Of a DNA stretch of 35,932 nucleotides, positions 32,898 through 35,932 are shown piece after piece. Location of the stretch: contig DASRZQ010000135.1 in the NCBI GenBank assembly GCA_035686205.1, positions 1 through 35,932 on the forward strand. The letters are read 5' to 3'. This stretch comes from CAIWTU01 sp035686205. GTDB lineage: Bacteria; Desulfobacterota; Desulfuromonadia; Geobacterales; Geobacteraceae. The notes under the pieces are model-generated. The model was not told the DNA's origin. It saw only the letters and a list, made by a program, of their open reading frames with translations, and ran no database searches. Positions within the stretch are counted from its first letter, which is position 1, and every line of letters starts with the position of its first letter. The translations under genes and the position numbers were made by a program.

Positions 32898-33251
32898 ATG
32901 AATCTTACAGAAGCGGTTCACTGCAGAGGGCAATCACAACTCAACATCCGGGTCTTTTTTTGCTGCATATCTGCTTCAATTAGGTTTGAGCATCCTTCAG
33001 GTTTATTGCGGAAGAAACCTAAATCGTGGTCTTTTCGGTTGTTGAGGTGCATTTAGTAGGCAACATTTTTTATCTTAACTTCAGAAAAAAGACAATACAC
33101 GCTTCTATTTATTTCAAATGTACAAATATCATTAAATTTAGTTAAACTATAAATGTTTGATAATATTAAATTGTTTAAAGTATTAAACTGTTATGCCGAT
33201 ATGTATCAGTACACATAACACTGATTGATTAACGTTATACGGAGATTGAAA
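32898..33251. other. AT-rich leader region of the hydrogenase sensor gene
   Basis: A 354-base non-coding stretch, very AT-rich after 33060. GTTATG (33190-33195) and CATAAC (33214-33219) form an inverted repeat shortly before the start codon and could be an operator. GGAG at 33241-33244 is the ribosome site of the next gene. No clear -35/-10 pair was chosen among the many AT-rich candidates. Confidence 0.4.
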
Positions 33252-35135
33252 ATGAAAAAGAGCCTGAAGAAAGTCATAGAGGTCAGCAGTGAGAAGTGTG
33301 TAAACTGTCACGCTTGTATAACCGCATGTCCCGTCAAGTACTGCAACGACGGCAGCTCCGATTTTGTCGAAATAAACCCCGACATGTGCATAGGATGCGG
33401 ACATTGCATAGAGGCATGCACGCATGATGCAAGGATAGCGCTTGATGATTTTGACGAGTTCATGAATGTCCTGAAGTCCGGAAAAAGGATTGTTGCCGTT
33501 GTTGCACCGGCGGTTGCCGCCAATTTTCCAGGCAGGTACCTTAACCTGAACGGTTGGCTGAAAAAGATAGGGGTGAGCGCAATCTTTGATGTAAGCTTTG
33601 GAGCGGAGCTTACAATAAAGACTTACCTTGAATATATAAAAGCCAATAAACCTAAGACTGTAATTTCCCAACCCTGTCCCGCAATTGTCTCCTATATCGA
33701 GATTTACAGACCTGAACTGCTGAAATATCTCGCTCCCGCGGATAGCCCTATGCTCCACACTATAAAAATGATCAAAAGGTTTTATCCAGAGTATAAGGGC
33801 CACAAGGTAGCAGTAATCTCACCTTGTCTTGCCAAAAAAAGGGAATTTGATGAAACCGGGCTTGGTGATTATAATGTTACGTACAAGGCCATTGATAGTC
33901 ATTTCACGCAAGAGAAGATCCGTCTTGCCGACTACCCGGCCACCGATTATGATAACCCGCCTGCCGAAAGGGCAGTGCTTTTTTCGACACCGGGCGGATT
34001 GTTAAGAACCGCATTGCGCGAAGTACCGGACCTATACGACAGCACAAGAAAAATCGAGGGTGTTCCCACCATTTATCATTACCTTAAGAAACTCCCTGAA
34101 AATATCCAGAAGGGAACGGCACCGCTTCTGATTGATTGCCTGAATTGCGAAATGGGCTGCAACGGTGGTCCCGCAACCCTGAATCTGGAAAAATCGCCTG
34201 ATGAGATAGAATATCTCATCGAGCAACGAAACCGGGAAATGCGGGACAAGCACAGGAAAAAAGGTCTGTTTGCCGGGCGGAGAACAAAAAGAGGTCTTAG
34301 TAAGACCGTGGACAAATTCTGGGAACCTGATCTTTACGGAAGAACCTATGAGAACCTCGCGGAAAACTTCACGGTCAGGAAACCGAACAAGCAGGAACTG
34401 AAAGAAGTATATCGGTCGATGCGCAAGTATTCCGATGAGGACATTTACAATTGCAGTGCCTGCGGATACGGAGAGTGCGAGAGGATGGCCGTTGCTATTT
34501 TCAATGAACTCAACAAGGCCGAAAACTGCCATTATTACAAACAGGCTTTGATAGTTGAGGAGAAACAGGAAATAGATGATTTGAAGACCGCCATGGAGCA
34601 GAGATACGAAGATGAAATAGGGATCGCGAGAAACGTAACCGTAGCCATCTCCCAGATGGAAGGGACAAACGCTTCCATTTCACAGATGTCAAAGACCCTT
34701 ATGGAAATGTTTTCAACCCAGGAAAAGGATTTCAGGCAACTTGTTAAGGAAGTTCAGAATTCATTTGAAACAGTTGAAAAATTCGACCCAATAGCCAATG
34801 CAATCGACGACATTTCAGACAAGACAAATCTTTTAGCCCTGAATGCCTCCATTGAAGCGGCCCGCGCCGGTGCGGTCGGAAAAGGATTTGCGGTCGTTGC
34901 GGATGAGGTGAAAGATCTTGCGGAAACATCGAAAAAAGAAGCAGCCAAGATAAAACCCTATTCTCGGGAAATCAAGTTGGTCTTTGGGAAAATCCGGGAA
35001 AAAACAGAATCAGCGTCGGACAACTTTGCAAACACGGCTAAGCTCGTTGAGCAGATTACCGAGTCCACCGAACAGATGTCCCTGGCAACGTCGGAAATCA
35101 ATTCTGAGGCACAGAAGCTCAATTGCATTCATTGA
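33252..35135 (+). CDS. sensory [FeFe]-hydrogenase-like protein fused to a chemotaxis signalling domain
   Basis: A 627-aa soluble protein. Residues 16-60 hold two 4Fe-4S sites (CVNCHACITACPVKYC and CIGCGHCIEAC). The hydrogenase large-subunit region (about 75-330) keeps the four cysteines expected for the H-cluster cubane: C142 in SQPCPA, C192 in SPCLAKK, and C299 and C303 in CLNCEMGCNGG. The proton-transfer Cys of canonical TSCCP is Pro141. A PF04060-type Fe-S motif follows (401-426, CSACGYGEC...C). The C-terminal part (about 515-625) is an MCP hairpin with DKTNLLALNASIEAARAG and GFAVVADEVKDLAE. There are no membrane segments. I infer a cytosolic H2 or redox sensor signalling to a Che or type IV pilus pathway. 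ATG 33252 follows GGAG. Confidence 0.92.
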   Translation: MKKSLKKVIEVSSEKCVNCHACITACPVKYCNDGSSDFVEINPDMCIGCGHCIEACTHDARIALDDFDEFMNVLKSGKRIVAVVAPAVAANFPGRYLNLNGWLKKIGVSAIFDVSFGAELTIKTYLEYIKANKPKTVISQPCPAIVSYIEIYRPELLKYLAPADSPMLHTIKMIKRFYPEYKGHKVAVISPCLAKKREFDETGLGDYNVTYKAIDSHFTQEKIRLADYPATDYDNPPAERAVLFSTPGGLLRTALREVPDLYDSTRKIEGVPTIYHYLKKLPENIQKGTAPLLIDCLNCEMGCNGGPATLNLEKSPDEIEYLIEQRNREMRDKHRKKGLFAGRRTKRGLSKTVDKFWEPDLYGRTYENLAENFTVRKPNKQELKEVYRSMRKYSDEDIYNCSACGYGECERMAVAIFNELNKAENCHYYKQALIVEEKQEIDDLKTAMEQRYEDEIGIARNVTVAISQMEGTNASISQMSKTLMEMFSTQEKDFRQLVKEVQNSFETVEKFDPIANAIDDISDKTNLLALNASIEAARAGAVGKGFAVVADEVKDLAETSKKEAAKIKPYSREIKLVFGKIREKTESASDNFANTAKLVEQITESTEQMSLATSEINSEAQKLNCIH

Positions 35136-35484
35136 GTTGGCTTAATTCAACTCCGGCAGGGCTCGATCTTGGGTGCCAATGCATAAGTCGGCGTTTGTAT
35201 TTTACGATCAAAATGATTATACCAAAAGCCAGGTTCACCCAAATAGCACCAAAGAAACACCAAACCCTTTGATTTCTCTACGATACTCTGTGTAATGGTT
35301 CAAATGCCTTTTATCGGATAAACATTAGCAGAAGAAATTGCCTCAACAGTAAGTATATTTCCGATGGTGCTCCCAAGAAGTTTGTGTCATTTTTGTAACC
35401 TATTGTTTCAATTTTTCGTCTAAAATATAAGAAAACGGTTAACACCAGGGAGGGCAGAAAGAAGCGTAAAAGGGGGTGTGGCAA
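35136..35484. other. 349-base intergenic region
   Basis: A short inverted repeat, GAGTTG (35134-35139) with CAACTC (35148-35153), overlaps the hydrogenase stop and might help end its transcript, but no T-run follows. The remainder is AT-rich and contains no gene I can support. Ribosome site AGGGGGTG at 35471-35478 belongs to the next gene. Confidence 0.4.
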
Positions 35485-35814
35485 ATGAAAAGGATAATTG
35501 TGGCATTTGCACTTATTCTCATGTCGGCTGGAACCGCCATGGCGCACGGTGGGGTCAGTTTCGGGATAAGCGTGGGCGTGCCGGTATACCCGTACAGTTA
35601 TCCGGCGTACACCTATCCGGCTCCTTACGGTTATTATTACTCGGCTCCTTACGGTTATTACTATCCGTCGCCGCCTGTCTCTTATGGCTATTACCCGTAT
35701 TTCGGCGGGGTAGTCGTCCACGGGGGACATGGACACGGTCACTACATGTACAGAGGTGGCGGATACCATTATAACCATTACGGACACGGGCATGGGCGGT
35801 GGCATGGCAGGTAA
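35485..35814 (+). CDS. small secreted Tyr/Pro/Gly/His-rich protein
   Basis: A 109-aa protein with a clear signal peptide (MKRIIVAFALILMSAGTAMA, cleavage before HGG). The mature part has a Tyr/Pro-rich section with tandem APYGYYYS/APYGYYYP units, coded by a 24-bp DNA repeat at 35618-35665, and a C-terminal His/Gly-rich tail (HGGHGHGHYMYRGGGYHYNH...). Such proteins occur in many proteobacteria as periplasmic or surface proteins of unknown function; the histidines could bind metal. ATG 35485 follows AGGGGGTG. Confidence 0.8.
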   Translation: MKRIIVAFALILMSAGTAMAHGGVSFGISVGVPVYPYSYPAYTYPAPYGYYYSAPYGYYYPSPPVSYGYYPYFGGVVVHGGHGHGHYMYRGGGYHYNHYGHGHGRWHGR

Positions 35815-35900
35815 TTAGACCGGAAGATGGTGATATGCCTGCGTCTGGAAAGAAGGTGGGGTAAAGTCTTATTAATAACGATGTGCTTTACTGAGGAACA

Positions 35901-35930
35901 AAAAAGCCGTTGATGATTCAACGGCTTTTT
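35901..35930. terminator. bidirectional rho-independent terminator at the right edge
   Basis: GCCGTTGA (35906-35913) and TCAACGGC (35918-35925) form a perfect 8-bp stem with a four-base loop, flanked by AAAAA on the left and TTTTT on the right. It can end the small secreted protein's transcript on the plus strand and any gene entering from the right on the minus strand. Confidence 0.88.
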
Positions 35931-35932
35931 TG

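Overview
The window looks like chromosomal DNA from a Gram-negative bacterium of the Desulfuromonadota, probably a Geobacter relative. This is inferred from the housekeeping block tilS-ftsH-folP-cdaA-ybbR-glmM-pdxJ (minus strand, 25.3 to 17.8 kb), an order I associate with Geobacterales, and from a sensory [FeFe]-hydrogenase/chemotaxis fusion and a PAS histidine kinase nearby. No rRNA, tRNA, CRISPR array or transposase was seen.

Left part (1 to about 15.3 kb, all minus strand, read right to left): a large extracellular contractile injection system (eCIS, a phage-tail-like particle related to Afp/PVC). In transcription order it encodes an AAA+ ATPase (Afp15-like), an eCIS_core/DUF4157 protein with HELTH, a DUF4255 cap protein (Afp16-like), a carboxypeptidase-regulatory-like protein, two sheaths, a tube protein, a small tail-assembly protein, a DUF6760 peptide, a second tube protein, a 690-aa low-complexity protein, a LysM baseplate protein (Afp7-like), a spike split into gpD-like and gpV-like genes (together Afp8-like), gp25 (Afp9-like), a second small spike-tip protein where Afp10 would be expected, and a baseplate J protein (Afp11-like) running off the left edge. 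Many genes overlap by 1 to 4 bases, so translation is probably coupled.

The most unusual points in this block are: the DUF6760 reading frame has no ATG, GTG or TTG start and lies in the -1 frame of the tail-assembly gene just after a run of five G, like lambda gpG/gpGT; the tip protein duplicates the C-terminal beta-helix and HxH motif of the main spike; and the 690-aa protein is of unknown type except for a charged C-terminal helix.

Upstream of the system (15.2 to 16.7 kb) lie an AT-rich control region with inverted and direct repeats, an orphan ParB-like gene followed by a 16-bp palindrome, and a small DUF4177-like gene. This suggests, without proving, that the ParB-like protein regulates the eCIS.

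Middle part: a plus-strand TPR/aspartic protease gene, then the housekeeping block for pyridoxal phosphate, amino sugar, c-di-AMP and folate synthesis, membrane proteolysis and tRNA-Ile lysidine formation. An intergenic region with a REP-like palindrome pair and two terminators follows, then a potassium-channel-like gene on the minus strand.

Right part (27 to 35.9 kb): a PAS/PAS histidine kinase, a large secreted protein with three immunoglobulin-like repeats and a PQQ-type beta-propeller, a low-GC region holding a decayed histidine kinase 3' end, the hydrogenase/MCP sensor, a small secreted Tyr/His-rich protein, and a terminator at the right edge.
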